64,000 nucleotides of DNA, from contig JAZQJA010000058.1 of NCBI GenBank assembly GCA_045541455.1, positions 1-64,000 of the forward strand, read 5' to 3'. Origin of the DNA: RGIG9041 sp045541455 (lineage in GTDB: Bacteria; Bacillota; Clostridia; Oscillospirales; QAKW01). Under the pieces are notes generated by a model, which was not told where the DNA came from, did no database searches, and was given only the letters and a program-made list of their open reading frames with translations. Below, piece after piece: positions 17,040-25,720 of the stretch (its first letter is position 1; each line of letters starts with the position of its first letter). The position numbers and the translations under genes were made by a program.

Positions 17040-17299
17040 TAAACCGATGATTAAGATTAGTAACTGGTAAAGAAAACTCTAAGAGAACTGCAGATGGTGT
17101 GATTGCAGTAGTGGATTTTCAGTGAATGGACTTATGAGGGCGGCCGAAAGCTTTTAGCAAGTAGTAACCGACGGGGTGCACACGTTAGTTGCAAAGCGTA
17201 TGATAGTGCGCATAAGTGGATGTGTTTGCATCAATTTGGGTGGCACCGCGTATCTTATTGATTCGTCCCAAGTATCTGTGAGGATACTTGGGTTTTTTT
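17040..17299 (+). promoter_or_regulatory. Trp-specific T-box leader with terminator
   Basis: A classic full-length T-box. The early AAGAGAACTGCAG...GGTGTGATTGCAG apical part of stem I and the GAATGGACT segment are visible, with TGG (17127-17129) as the likely specifier codon. The T-box GGGTGGCACCGCG is at 17238-17250. The terminator is a 10-bp stem (17267-17276 with 17283-17292) plus seven T. Uncharged tRNA-Trp should promote read-through into trpB, so the gene is expected to respond to tryptophan shortage. Confidence 0.9.
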
Positions 17300-17328
17300 A
17301 TAATTAATATTATTTGGAGGATTTAGTG

Positions 17329-17379
17329 GTGTTTTTATTGTCTAAGCGATGGTGCGGTAATATTTTAAACCAATTTTGA
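17329..17379 (+). CDS. Candidate leader peptide between T-box and trpB
   Basis: A 16-codon frame, MFLLSKRWCGNILNQF, begins at GTG 17329 (another GTG at 17326 is in frame) and ends at TGA 17377-17379. GGAGG at 17316-17320 gives a good ribosome binding site. It lies downstream of the T-box terminator and 24 nt before trpB, and contains one Trp codon at its middle. It might couple translation to trpB or sense tryptophan a second time. No hairpin pair typical of attenuation was recognised, so the role is open. Confidence 0.5.
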   Translation: MFLLSKRWCGNILNQF

Positions 17380-17403
17380 TATTAATAATTTAAGGAGAAA
17401 AAT

Positions 17404-18621
17404 ATGTTACTTAATAATGTTGATTTTAATACTTATTTTAAAAATTATCCTGACGAAAACGGATATTTTGGCAAATACGGTGGAGCTTATGTAGATGATA
17501 ATTTGCGTAAAGCTTTAAATGAAATCACCGAGGCTTATCTTACAATCTGTAAATCCAGTAAATTTATCACTGAACTTCGCAGAATACGCAGAGAATTTCA
17601 AGGTAGACCAACACCTATCTCACATTTGGAAAGGTTGTCAAACAGTTTGGGCAATGTTCAGCTTTATGTTAAGCGTGAAGATTTAAACCATACCGGTGCT
17701 CATAAACTTAATCACTGTATGGGTGAGGCTCTGTTGGCAAAATATATGGGAAAAAAGAAAGTAATTGCTGAAACCGGCGCAGGTCAGCATGGCGTTGCTC
17801 TTGCTACAGCTGCTGCATACTTCGGTTTGGAATGCGATATTTATATGGGTTCGGTAGATATAAAAAAACAGGCTCCTAATGTCGCAAGAATGAAAATTCT
17901 CGGTGCTAATGTTATTGAAGTTACTCACGGGCTTGCAACATTAAAAGAAGCGGTAGACGCAGCGTTTGAAGCCTATAGTCATGATTATAAAAATGCAATT
18001 TATTGTATAGGATCTGTTTTAGGACCACATCCATTTCCACTGATGGTGCGTGATTTTCAAAGTGTTGTAGGAATTGAAGCTCGCGAACAATTTTTTAATA
18101 TGACCGGAGAACTTCCTGATGCTATTGTCGCATGCGTTGGCGGTGGTTCAAATGCTGCTGGCTTTTTCTCGGGCTTTTTGAATGATAATGTTGATATTTA
18201 TGGTATTGAACCGCTTGGTAAGGGGCCAAAACTTGGCGACCACGCAGCAAGTCTTTCTTATGGCACAGAAGGAATCATGCACGGATTCAACAGTATTATG
18301 TTAAAAGATGAAAATGGCGATCCTGCACCTGTTTACTCAGTAGCAAGCGGACTTGATTATCCTTCGTCAGGACCGGAACATGCATTTTTGCGTGATATAG
18401 GCAGAGTAAAGTATGATGTTGTTAATGATGATGATACTATTGATGCATTCTTTAAATTATCACGACTTGAGGGAATTATACCTGCTATTGAAAGTTCACA
18501 TGCAGTAGCATACGGTATTAAACTGGCAAAAGAGTTAGGCAAAGGCTCTGTCCTTATTAATCTTTCAGGCAGAGGTGATAAAGATATGGACTATGTCATC
18601 GAAAAATACGGTATTAGATAA
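17404..18621 (+). CDS. trpB: Tryptophan synthase beta chain
   Basis: PLP enzyme that joins indole and serine into tryptophan; 405 residues, full length. GKYGGAYV at the N-terminus, the PLP lysine in HTGAHKLNH (near residue 100), AETGAGQHGVA, and the phosphate-binding GGGSNAAG (near 245) mark a TrpB1-type chain. No trpA or other trp gene is next to it: upstream is the T-box, downstream nadE. A lone trpB suggests indole salvage, or a trpA encoded elsewhere. Start ATG has AAGGAG upstream. Confidence 0.95.
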   Translation: MLLNNVDFNTYFKNYPDENGYFGKYGGAYVDDNLRKALNEITEAYLTICKSSKFITELRRIRREFQGRPTPISHLERLSNSLGNVQLYVKREDLNHTGAHKLNHCMGEALLAKYMGKKKVIAETGAGQHGVALATAAAYFGLECDIYMGSVDIKKQAPNVARMKILGANVIEVTHGLATLKEAVDAAFEAYSHDYKNAIYCIGSVLGPHPFPLMVRDFQSVVGIEAREQFFNMTGELPDAIVACVGGGSNAAGFFSGFLNDNVDIYGIEPLGKGPKLGDHAASLSYGTEGIMHGFNSIMLKDENGDPAPVYSVASGLDYPSSGPEHAFLRDIGRVKYDVVNDDDTIDAFFKLSRLEGIIPAIESSHAVAYGIKLAKELGKGSVLINLSGRGDKDMDYVIEKYGIR

Positions 18622-18639
18622 TTTTAAGAGGTGTTATAA

Positions 18640-20550
18640 ATGAGAGATGGTTTTATACGCGTTGCCTGTGCATACGGTGATGTAGTAGTTGCTGACCCTT
18701 TGTTTAATGCTGATTCTATAATTGAAATTATAGATAAAGCTGATAAGAGTAACGTTAATCTTCTTGTTTTTCCCGAACTTGCGATAAGCGGATGTAGCTC
18801 TGCTGATTTGTTTTTAAATGATACATTACAAAACCAATCAAAAAAACAGTTGTTGAGAATAACTGAATTTACACGTGGTTTATATCCGGTTGTAGTAATT
18901 GGTGTTCCGATTTTTTTCAAAAATAAAATCTTTGATTGTGCTGCTGTTATTTATAACGGTGAGATTTTAGGTGTAGTTCCCAAAACTGGTCCGTCAAAAT
19001 TTGGTGGGTTTTCTACTGCATCAGAACTAGGCGGAGAGATTTTACATCTTTCTGTTGGAAATAAAACAGTACCGTTTGGCGCTAATATTATTTTTGAACA
19101 TAATGAACTATCGCTATTTAAATTTGGTGTTGAAATTGGTGATGATTTAATGTTAATTGATAGCATTTCATCTTCTCTTTGCCGCAACGGTGCAAGTATT
19201 ATTGTAAACACGGCAGCTTTCGGCGAAGATATTGGAGCTGACAAATATTTAACTCTTATGACTCAGTCTGCTTCATCTAAATGTATATCAGGCTATGTTT
19301 TGGCAAATGCACCTTATAGTGAGTCTACTCAGGAATGTGTATACTCTGGGCACCATATTATTTGTGAGAACGGTACGATTTTAAGAGAATCTAAACCTTT
19401 TTCAAATGATAACATATTAATTACCGAAATTGATGTTAACCGCTTAGCTCACGATAGAATTAAATCTTCTGAATTTTCGGCAGAATTTTATAATAGAAAT
19501 TCAAAAACTATATTTTTTAACCAAAATGTGATTAAACATGAGCTTACACGTAAAATAAACAAAAATCCTTTTGTGCCAAACAATAAAGATGAACTAGACG
19601 AACGTTGCGAGAAAATTTTAAATATTCAATCCTACGGTCTTAAAAAAAGAATTGAGCACGCTCATGCAAACACCGTGGTAATTGGAATTTCGGGCGGTCT
19701 TGACAGTACTTTGGCACTTTTGGTTTGCGTTAGAGCTATGGATTTGTTAAAACGGTCCAGAAAAGATATTATTGCTGTAACTATGCCCGGATTTGGCACT
19801 ACAAAACGAACGAAATCTAATGCGGTTTTGCTTTGTGAAGGACTTGGAATAAGTGTAAGAGAAATTTCTATAGAAAACGCTGTAAGACAACATTTTGTTG
19901 ATATAGGTCACGAAGAAGCGGTTAAGAATGTGACTTATGAAAATGCTCAAGCTCGCGAAAGAACGCAGATTTTGATGGATATAGCTAACCAAACTAACGG
20001 GATTGTAGTAGGAACAGGAGATTTGTCAGAATTAGCATTAGGGTGGGCGACCTATAACGGAGATCATATGTCTATGTATGCTGTGAATGCATCTGTGCCT
20101 AAAACTCTTATTTACCATATCGTTAGGTATGAAGCTGAAAATTGTGATAAAAAATTAAATAAGGTTTTGCTTGATATATTAGATACTCCTGTATCTCCGG
20201 AACTACTACCGGCAGATGAAAAGGGAAATATATCTCAAAAAACCGAAGATTTGGTTGGACCTTATGAACTACATGATTTCTTTTTGTATTATTTTGTGAG
20301 ATTTGGTTTCTCTCCAAAGAAAATTTTTAATTTGGCTTTGAATGCGTATAAGGGTTTGTATGATAGCCACACAATTTTAAAGTGGCTTAAAATATTTTTG
20401 CGCAGATTCTTTACACAGCAGTTTAAACGTTCGTGCATGCCCGATGGTGTAAAAGTAGGAACAGTTTCTCTTTCACCAAGAGGTGATTGGAATATGCCTT
20501 CTGACGCATCATATAATATTTGGATTAACGAACTGGAAGATATTAATTAA
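18640..20550 (+). CDS. nadE: NAD+ synthetase (nitrilase-fused) lacking the glutaminase Cys
   Basis: Last step of NAD synthesis (deamido-NAD to NAD), 636 residues. An N-terminal nitrilase-like amidase domain (about 1-290) is fused to a synthetase domain with the ATP loop SGGLDST (351-357), MPGFGTT and GTGDLSELALGW. In glutamine-dependent enzymes the amidase triad is Glu-Lys-Cys. Here E46 (FPELAIS) and K115 (VPKTG) are present, but the expected Cys of the VEICEDL motif is Gly167 (GVEIGDDL; codon GGT at 19138-19140). The region after the lysine also departs from the usual pattern. The glutaminase is therefore probably inactive and the enzyme ammonia-dependent. Start ATG after AAGAGGTGTTATAA; 18 nt behind trpB. 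Confidence 0.92.
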   Translation: MRDGFIRVACAYGDVVVADPLFNADSIIEIIDKADKSNVNLLVFPELAISGCSSADLFLNDTLQNQSKKQLLRITEFTRGLYPVVVIGVPIFFKNKIFDCAAVIYNGEILGVVPKTGPSKFGGFSTASELGGEILHLSVGNKTVPFGANIIFEHNELSLFKFGVEIGDDLMLIDSISSSLCRNGASIIVNTAAFGEDIGADKYLTLMTQSASSKCISGYVLANAPYSESTQECVYSGHHIICENGTILRESKPFSNDNILITEIDVNRLAHDRIKSSEFSAEFYNRNSKTIFFNQNVIKHELTRKINKNPFVPNNKDELDERCEKILNIQSYGLKKRIEHAHANTVVIGISGGLDSTLALLVCVRAMDLLKRSRKDIIAVTMPGFGTTKRTKSNAVLLCEGLGISVREISIENAVRQHFVDIGHEEAVKNVTYENAQARERTQILMDIANQTNGIVVGTGDLSELALGWATYNGDHMSMYAVNASVPKTLIYHIVRYEAENCDKKLNKVLLDILDTPVSPELLPADEKGNISQKTEDLVGPYELHDFFLYYFVRFGFSPKKIFNLALNAYKGLYDSHTILKWLKIFLRRFFTQQFKRSCMPDGVKVGTVSLSPRGDWNMPSDASYNIWINELEDIN

Positions 20551-20584
20551 TAGTTATTTTTATATATAAATTGTGTCGAAACTA

Positions 20585-20613
20585 TTGACAAAAATTAAAT
20601 AGTGTTTTAGACT
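20585..20613 (+). promoter_or_regulatory. Probable promoter of the liv operon
   Basis: TTGACA at 20585-20590 and TAGACT at 20608-20613 with a 17-bp spacer. An AT-rich TATAAT seven bases further on does not keep the spacing. Confidence 0.55.
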
Positions 20614-20678
20614 ATATAATTATATAGAATTTTTACGGCTTTTGCTGATAAAAAATATTTATGAAATGAGGAAGAAAA

Positions 20679-21836
20679 ATGAAAAACTTCACAAGAATTG
20701 CTAGTGTTGTCGTAATTGCTGTTATGTTATTCTGTCTTACAGCTTGCGGTAGCACAGGCTACACTGCTAACAACACTGAGTATGTTATTGGCGTTTCCGG
20801 TCCTTTGACAGGTCCTGCTGCTGTGTATGGCGTTGCTGTTCAAAATTCAGCTCAGATGGCTGTTGATGAAATCAATGCCAACGGTGGTCTTAACGGCGTA
20901 AAATTCAAGTTCGTTGCAACTGATGATACTCACGATGCAACAAAGGTTTCAACAAACTATTCATCAATGCTTGAGCAGGGTATGCAGGTATCACTCGGTA
21001 CTGTTACTACCGCTCCTGGTCTTGAATTTACAAACCTTTCAAAAGAGGATAACGTATTTTTCCTTACCCCTTCAGCTTCTGGAGATGATATTCCGAAAAA
21101 TGATAACGGTTTCCAAATGTGCTTTGCAGACGGTAACCAGGGTAAAGTTGCTGCTGATTATGTAAATGGTGTTTACAAAAATCAAACTATTGGTATCTTC
21201 TATAAATCAGATGATGCTTATTCAAATGGTATTTACAAACAGTTTAAAGAGAATCTTGATGCTTCTATTAAAACTGTAGAAACAGTATTTACTGCTGCAA
21301 ACGAAACTGATTTCTCAACACAAATTTCAAGCCTTAAAGATTGCAAATTTATCTTTATGCCTATCTATTATCAGCCCGCTTCAGTATTTATGACACAGGC
21401 TAAAGACATTATTGCTAAAGATGCAATTTACTATGGTTGTGATGGCTTTGATGGTCTTGCAGGTCAAATTGACCTTACAACTATTCCCCAGGAAATTTCA
21501 ATGCTTTCGCATTTTGATTCAAATGCAACAACCGGTGCTGCTGCTGATTTCATCAAAAAATATACAGAAAAATATGATGCTGAAACTTTAAACCAGTTTG
21601 GTGCTTCTGCTTATGACTGTATTTATGCTATTTACAACGCTATGAAAGCTGCTATTGATGCAGGCAAAGAAATTCCTGTAACAATTTCTGCTTCTGATCT
21701 TTCAGATATTCTTAAAGAGCAGTTTGCTGGTGACTTTACATATTCAGGTGTAACAGGTGAAAGCATTAGCTGGGATGAGACCGGTTATGTAACAAAAGCT
21801 GCGGTTAAGTATGACCTTAAGAAAGCTGACGCTTAA
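20679..21836 (+). CDS. livK: Branched-chain amino acid ABC transporter, substrate-binding lipoprotein
   Basis: 385 residues. Lipoprotein signal peptide with lipobox LTAC near residue 23, then a periplasmic-binding-protein type I fold (IGVSGPLTGPAAVYG, AVDEINANGGLNG), typical of LivJ/LivK proteins that deliver Leu/Ile/Val. Start ATG after GAGGAAGAAAA. First of the complete livKHMGF set, all on the plus strand with short gaps or overlaps. The exact ligand could also be another hydrophobic amino acid or amide. Confidence 0.93.
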   Translation: MKNFTRIASVVVIAVMLFCLTACGSTGYTANNTEYVIGVSGPLTGPAAVYGVAVQNSAQMAVDEINANGGLNGVKFKFVATDDTHDATKVSTNYSSMLEQGMQVSLGTVTTAPGLEFTNLSKEDNVFFLTPSASGDDIPKNDNGFQMCFADGNQGKVAADYVNGVYKNQTIGIFYKSDDAYSNGIYKQFKENLDASIKTVETVFTAANETDFSTQISSLKDCKFIFMPIYYQPASVFMTQAKDIIAKDAIYYGCDGFDGLAGQIDLTTIPQEISMLSHFDSNATTGAAADFIKKYTEKYDAETLNQFGASAYDCIYAIYNAMKAAIDAGKEIPVTISASDLSDILKEQFAGDFTYSGVTGESISWDETGYVTKAAVKYDLKKADA

Positions 21837-21921
21837 CTAATTTATAAATTATTAATTAAATCGATTTGCCGGTGTAGATTTTCTGCTCCGGCAAATTGTC
21901 ATAAATAATTGGGAAAATTTT

Positions 21922-22794
21922 ATGGAATTTATTGAAACATTATTAAACGGTTTAAGTGCTGGTGGTACTTATGCTATGATAGCGTTAGGCTATACAATGG
22001 TATATGGTATTGCTAAGATGCTTAACTTTGCCCATGGCGATATTATAATGGTAGGCGGATATGTTATTTTTGTAACTATGACCACCATAGGACATCCTCT
22101 TATTGGTCTACTTGCAGCTGTTGTTTTTTGTGTGCTTTTGGGTATTACAATTGAAAAAATTGCTTATAAACCGCTCCGCGGTGCTTCTCCTTTGGCTGTT
22201 CTTATTACTGCTATCGGTGTTAGTTATATGTTGCAAAGTACTGCACAAATCATTTTTGGATCGTCTCCTAAAATGGTGATAATTGCTGAACTTGGTAATA
22301 TTATGATTGGTGAACTTAAGGTTCCTGTATATACAATTGTTACACTTGTTTGCTCTTTTGCTATTATGATAGTGCTTAGTCTTTTTGTTAAATATACAAG
22401 AATAGGTCGTGCTATGATTGCAGTATCAGAAGATAAAGGTGCTGCTCAACTTATGGGAATCAATGTAAATGGTATTATCATGATAACTTTTGCAATAGGT
22501 TCTGCTCTTGCGGCATTCGCAGGACTTTTTATGCTTTTAAAATCACCCAGTCTTTCGAATACACTTGGTGCCATGCCTGGTATTAAGGCATTTACTGCTG
22601 CAGTAATTGGCGGTATTGGTTCAATTCCGGGCGCTATGATTGGCGGAATTCTTATGGGTGTTGTTGAAGCTGTTTCATTTAAAATTTCTGCTATTGCGCC
22701 TTATACTGATGCGATAGAATTTTTAATTCTTATTATTATCCTTCTTGTAAGACCTTCGGGCATTTTAGGTAAAAAGAGAAGGGAGAAGGTATAA
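21922..22794 (+). CDS. livH: Branched-chain amino acid ABC transporter permease LivH
   Basis: 290 residues, about eight membrane helices. N-terminal LLNGLSAGGTYAMIALGYTMVYGI and the cytoplasmic LMGINVN loop are hallmarks of LivH permeases. It pairs with LivM in the transport channel. Its stop codon overlaps the livM start by one base, consistent with translational coupling. Confidence 0.95.
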   Translation: MEFIETLLNGLSAGGTYAMIALGYTMVYGIAKMLNFAHGDIIMVGGYVIFVTMTTIGHPLIGLLAAVVFCVLLGITIEKIAYKPLRGASPLAVLITAIGVSYMLQSTAQIIFGSSPKMVIIAELGNIMIGELKVPVYTIVTLVCSFAIMIVLSLFVKYTRIGRAMIAVSEDKGAAQLMGINVNGIIMITFAIGSALAAFAGLFMLLKSPSLSNTLGAMPGIKAFTAAVIGGIGSIPGAMIGGILMGVVEAVSFKISAIAPYTDAIEFLILIIILLVRPSGILGKKRREKV

Positions 22795-23942
22795 TGGCTA
22801 ACAAATTAAATAATTTCAAGTGGAAACACTATATTAATTATATTGGTGTTTTTGCTTTTTCTTTGATATTTATTTTAATGTCACTTACCGGTTCAATGTC
22901 TTCATCAACAATTTATCTAATTGAGAAAATTGCTATTTCTGTTATTTTAGCTGTTTCTTTAAGTATTGTTGTTGGATTTTTAGGTGAGCTTTCATTGGGC
23001 CATGCGGGATTTATGTGTATTGGCGCATATTTAGGTGGTAAAACATCTCTTATATTAGAGCCTTTGGTAGGTGATGGTTTTCTTTCACTTTTAATTTCAT
23101 TAATTGTAGGAGGACTTATTGCTGCTCTTTGCGGTATTATTATCGGTTTACCGGCATTAAGACTTCGTGGTGACTATCTTGCAATTGTTACTTTAGCTTT
23201 TGGTGAGATTGTTCGCTCACTTTTTATGAATTCAAGTGATGAGTCGTTTGGTGGTTCTCTAGGCCTTTCTACACCAAGATATGATAAAAATGAACTTTTT
23301 ATTTATGCTCTTATACTTGTTTTGGTATGTCTTGCAGTTTTACAAAACCTCATTCATTCAAAACATGGAAGGGCAATCACATCTATACGTGATAACGAGA
23401 TTGCTGCACGTGCAACAGGAATTAATGTAACAAAGTACAAACTGATTGTATTTACTGTTTCTTCTTTCTTCGCAGGTATTGCAGGTGTTCTTTATAGTTT
23501 TAGTAACTTCACTGTCCAAAGTACAAAGTTTAGTTATAACTATTCGATAGAAATTCTGGTAATGGTTGTTCTTGGAGGAATGGGTAATATAAGCGGCTCG
23601 ATAATTGCTGCTACTCTTATTACATTCCTTGATGTTAAACTTCAAACAATTCTTACCGGTAATCTTGCGGTATTACAAGATCTATTTTATGCCTTAATCC
23701 TTATTATTCTTGTAATATATAATAATGCACCTGGACTTAAAGGATTTAGAGAAACTTACAATCTCAAAAATCTTTTAGCTAAATTTAAGAAGAACTCAAA
23801 GCACGACCACTCTAAAGTGCGTGATGATGAAGCTAAATGGGACCGTGTACCTACTAAGATTGATATGGACGAGGTTTTATCGGTTGATCTTCAACCGAGT
23901 AATTATTACTCACCTGATAAACGTCAAAAGGGGGATAAATAA
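22794..23942 (+). CDS. livM: Branched-chain amino acid ABC transporter permease LivM
   Basis: 382 residues, multi-helix permease with GELSLGHAGFMCIGAY near residue 65 and RDNEIAARATGINV in the coupling region, typical of LivM. A charged cytoplasmic C-terminal tail of about 50 residues (HDHSKVRDDEAKW...) extends past the last helix, longer than in many relatives. Start overlaps livH by one base. Confidence 0.95.
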   Translation: MANKLNNFKWKHYINYIGVFAFSLIFILMSLTGSMSSSTIYLIEKIAISVILAVSLSIVVGFLGELSLGHAGFMCIGAYLGGKTSLILEPLVGDGFLSLLISLIVGGLIAALCGIIIGLPALRLRGDYLAIVTLAFGEIVRSLFMNSSDESFGGSLGLSTPRYDKNELFIYALILVLVCLAVLQNLIHSKHGRAITSIRDNEIAARATGINVTKYKLIVFTVSSFFAGIAGVLYSFSNFTVQSTKFSYNYSIEILVMVVLGGMGNISGSIIAATLITFLDVKLQTILTGNLAVLQDLFYALILIILVIYNNAPGLKGFRETYNLKNLLAKFKKNSKHDHSKVRDDEAKWDRVPTKIDMDEVLSVDLQPSNYYSPDKRQKGDK

Positions 23943-23944
23943 CG

Positions 23945-24712
23945 ATGAAAACTGTGCTTAAAACAGAAAACCTCGGCATCTCTTTTGGCGGTCTAAAAGC
24001 TGTGCAGAACTTAAATTTAGATATTAAAGAAAGACAGCTTTACGGTCTTGTTGGACCTAATGGCGCTGGTAAAACCACTGTTTTTAATATGATTACAGGT
24101 GTATATAAGCCTACAACTGGTAGTTTCTGGCTTGATGGTGAAAACCTTACCGGTAAAAGTCAAGAAACTGTAAATCACAAAGGTATTGCAAGAACGTTTC
24201 AGAACATTCGACTGTTTAATAATATGACGGTAATTCGTAATGTACTTGTTGGACTTCATAATCAACCTGAATTTAAGTGTGGATTAATATCTAGCATTTT
24301 CCGTTTGCCACGTCATTTTGAAACAGAAAAGAAAATGCGTGAAAAGGCAAAAGAAATACTCCGTATTGTTGGTCTTGAAGATGAAAGGAACAATCTTTCG
24401 TGTAATCTTCCTTATGGTAAACAAAGAAAATTGGAAATAGCTCGTGCGCTTGCAACAAATCCAAAACTATTGTGTCTGGATGAGCCAGCTGCAGGTATGA
24501 ACCCTAATGAAACTGCAGATCTCATGAATATAATACGTCATATACGTGATGAATACAATATCACTATTTTGCTTATAGAGCACGATATGAAGTTTGTTTC
24601 AGGATTGTGTGATGAAATTACAGTACTTAATTTTGGTACTGTTCTCAGCCAAGGTGTTCCAGAGGTCGCCTTAAACGATCCTGAAGTTATTAAGGCTTAT
24701 ATAGGAGGTTAA
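23945..24712 (+). CDS. livG: Branched-chain amino acid ABC transporter ATPase LivG
   Basis: 255 residues. Walker A GPNGAGKTT near residue 37, a signature region written as LPYGKQRKLEIARAL (the LSGGQ position is degenerate, which is normal for LivG), Walker B LLCLDEPAAGMNP and the switch His in LIEHDM. Two bases after livM. Confidence 0.96.
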   Translation: MKTVLKTENLGISFGGLKAVQNLNLDIKERQLYGLVGPNGAGKTTVFNMITGVYKPTTGSFWLDGENLTGKSQETVNHKGIARTFQNIRLFNNMTVIRNVLVGLHNQPEFKCGLISSIFRLPRHFETEKKMREKAKEILRIVGLEDERNNLSCNLPYGKQRKLEIARALATNPKLLCLDEPAAGMNPNETADLMNIIRHIRDEYNITILLIEHDMKFVSGLCDEITVLNFGTVLSQGVPEVALNDPEVIKAYIGG

Positions 24713-24716
24713 CGCT

Positions 24717-25427
24717 ATGGCATTATTAGAAGTAAAAGATTTAGAAGTATACTATGGTGTTATTAAGGCGTTAAAAGGTATAAGCTTTGAAGTTAATGAA
24801 GGCGAAATTGTGACCCTTATAGGTGCTAATGGTGCTGGTAAGACAACAACAATGCAAAGCGTTATTGGCCTTATTCCTTCACGCCATGGTACTGTGATTT
24901 ATGATGGAATTGATATTACAAAAATGCCATGTCATAAAATTGTCCAACATGGTATGTCACAGGTTCCGGAAGGTAGACGTATATTTCAGGAATTAACTGT
25001 ATATGAAAATCTTTTAATGGGTGCTTATTCGCAAACAAAAAACACTAATTTTAAAGAAGATGTTGAGCGCATATATGAAAGATTTCCAAGGCTTTTTGAA
25101 AGAAAAAATCAAATTGCAGGTACTCTTTCAGGTGGTGAACAGCAAATGCTGGCTATGGGCCGCGCCCTTATGAGCCACCCAAAACTGTTGATGCTTGATG
25201 AACCTTCAATGGGTTTGTCCCCGCTGCTTGTTGATCAAGTTTTTGAAATTATTAAAGACATTAATAAAGATGGTACAACTATTTTACTTGTTGAGCAAAA
25301 TGCTGGTAAATCTCTTGCAATTTCAGATAGAGCTTATGTGCTTGAAACTGGAAGTATTGTGTTATCCGGAACAGGTTCGCAACTTGCTGCAAGTGATAAG
25401 GTTAAAGAAGCCTATCTTGGTGGTTAA
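24717..25427 (+). CDS. livF: Branched-chain amino acid ABC transporter ATPase LivF
   Basis: 236 residues. Walker A GANGAGKTT, signature LSGGEQQMLAMGRAL, Walker B LLMLDEPSMGLSP and LLVEQNA. Second ATPase of the transporter and last gene of the operon. Start ATG four bases after livG, with AGGAGG inside the livG end. Confidence 0.96.
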   Translation: MALLEVKDLEVYYGVIKALKGISFEVNEGEIVTLIGANGAGKTTTMQSVIGLIPSRHGTVIYDGIDITKMPCHKIVQHGMSQVPEGRRIFQELTVYENLLMGAYSQTKNTNFKEDVERIYERFPRLFERKNQIAGTLSGGEQQMLAMGRALMSHPKLLMLDEPSMGLSPLLVDQVFEIIKDINKDGTTILLVEQNAGKSLAISDRAYVLETGSIVLSGTGSQLAASDKVKEAYLGG

Positions 25428-25481
25428 TTAAAATTAAAATGAGGTACTCTCCAAAAGGAGAGTATCTCATTTTAATTTTAA
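25428..25481 (+). terminator. Terminator of the liv operon
   Basis: A 25-bp stem (25428-25452 with 25457-25481) with one G-T wobble and an AAAA loop; T-rich 3' arm. Confidence 0.9.
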
Positions 25482-25622
25482 AATCATATCAAAAAGTAAC
25501 CTTTATTGACAATGACTAAGCAAGTTAATATTGTGTTACTTTTAAATTTTGTTAATAAAAATTGCATTTTTTGGATTAATATTTATATATTATTATTAAA
25601 TCTACTATGATTGAAATAATCG

Positions 25623-25639
25623 TGCAACTATAGGTTGCA
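25623..25639. promoter_or_regulatory. Candidate operator of the HTH-GlmM gene
   Basis: Dyad TGCAACTATAGGTTGCA, centre 25631, 90 bp before the start codon. It shares the core CAACTAT-N2-GTTG with the perfect dyad upstream of the HTH-serine dehydratase gene. A weaker related dyad (CAAAGTAAAGTTG) lies at 25649-25661. Confidence 0.55.
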
Positions 25640-25674
25640 AGATTGTTTCAAAGTAAAGTTGGTAGATTGTTATA

Positions 25675-25702
25675 TTGCGTCTTGTTATAATTACACTATA
25701 AA
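25675..25702 (+). promoter_or_regulatory. Possible promoter of the HTH-GlmM gene
   Basis: TTGCGT at 25675-25680 and TATAAA at 25697-25702 with a 16-bp spacer; a TATAAT at 25686-25691 is an alternative -10 without a well-spaced -35. The site lies downstream of the candidate operator. Confidence 0.4.
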
Positions 25703-25720
25703 AGGAAAGTGAGCTAAAGT

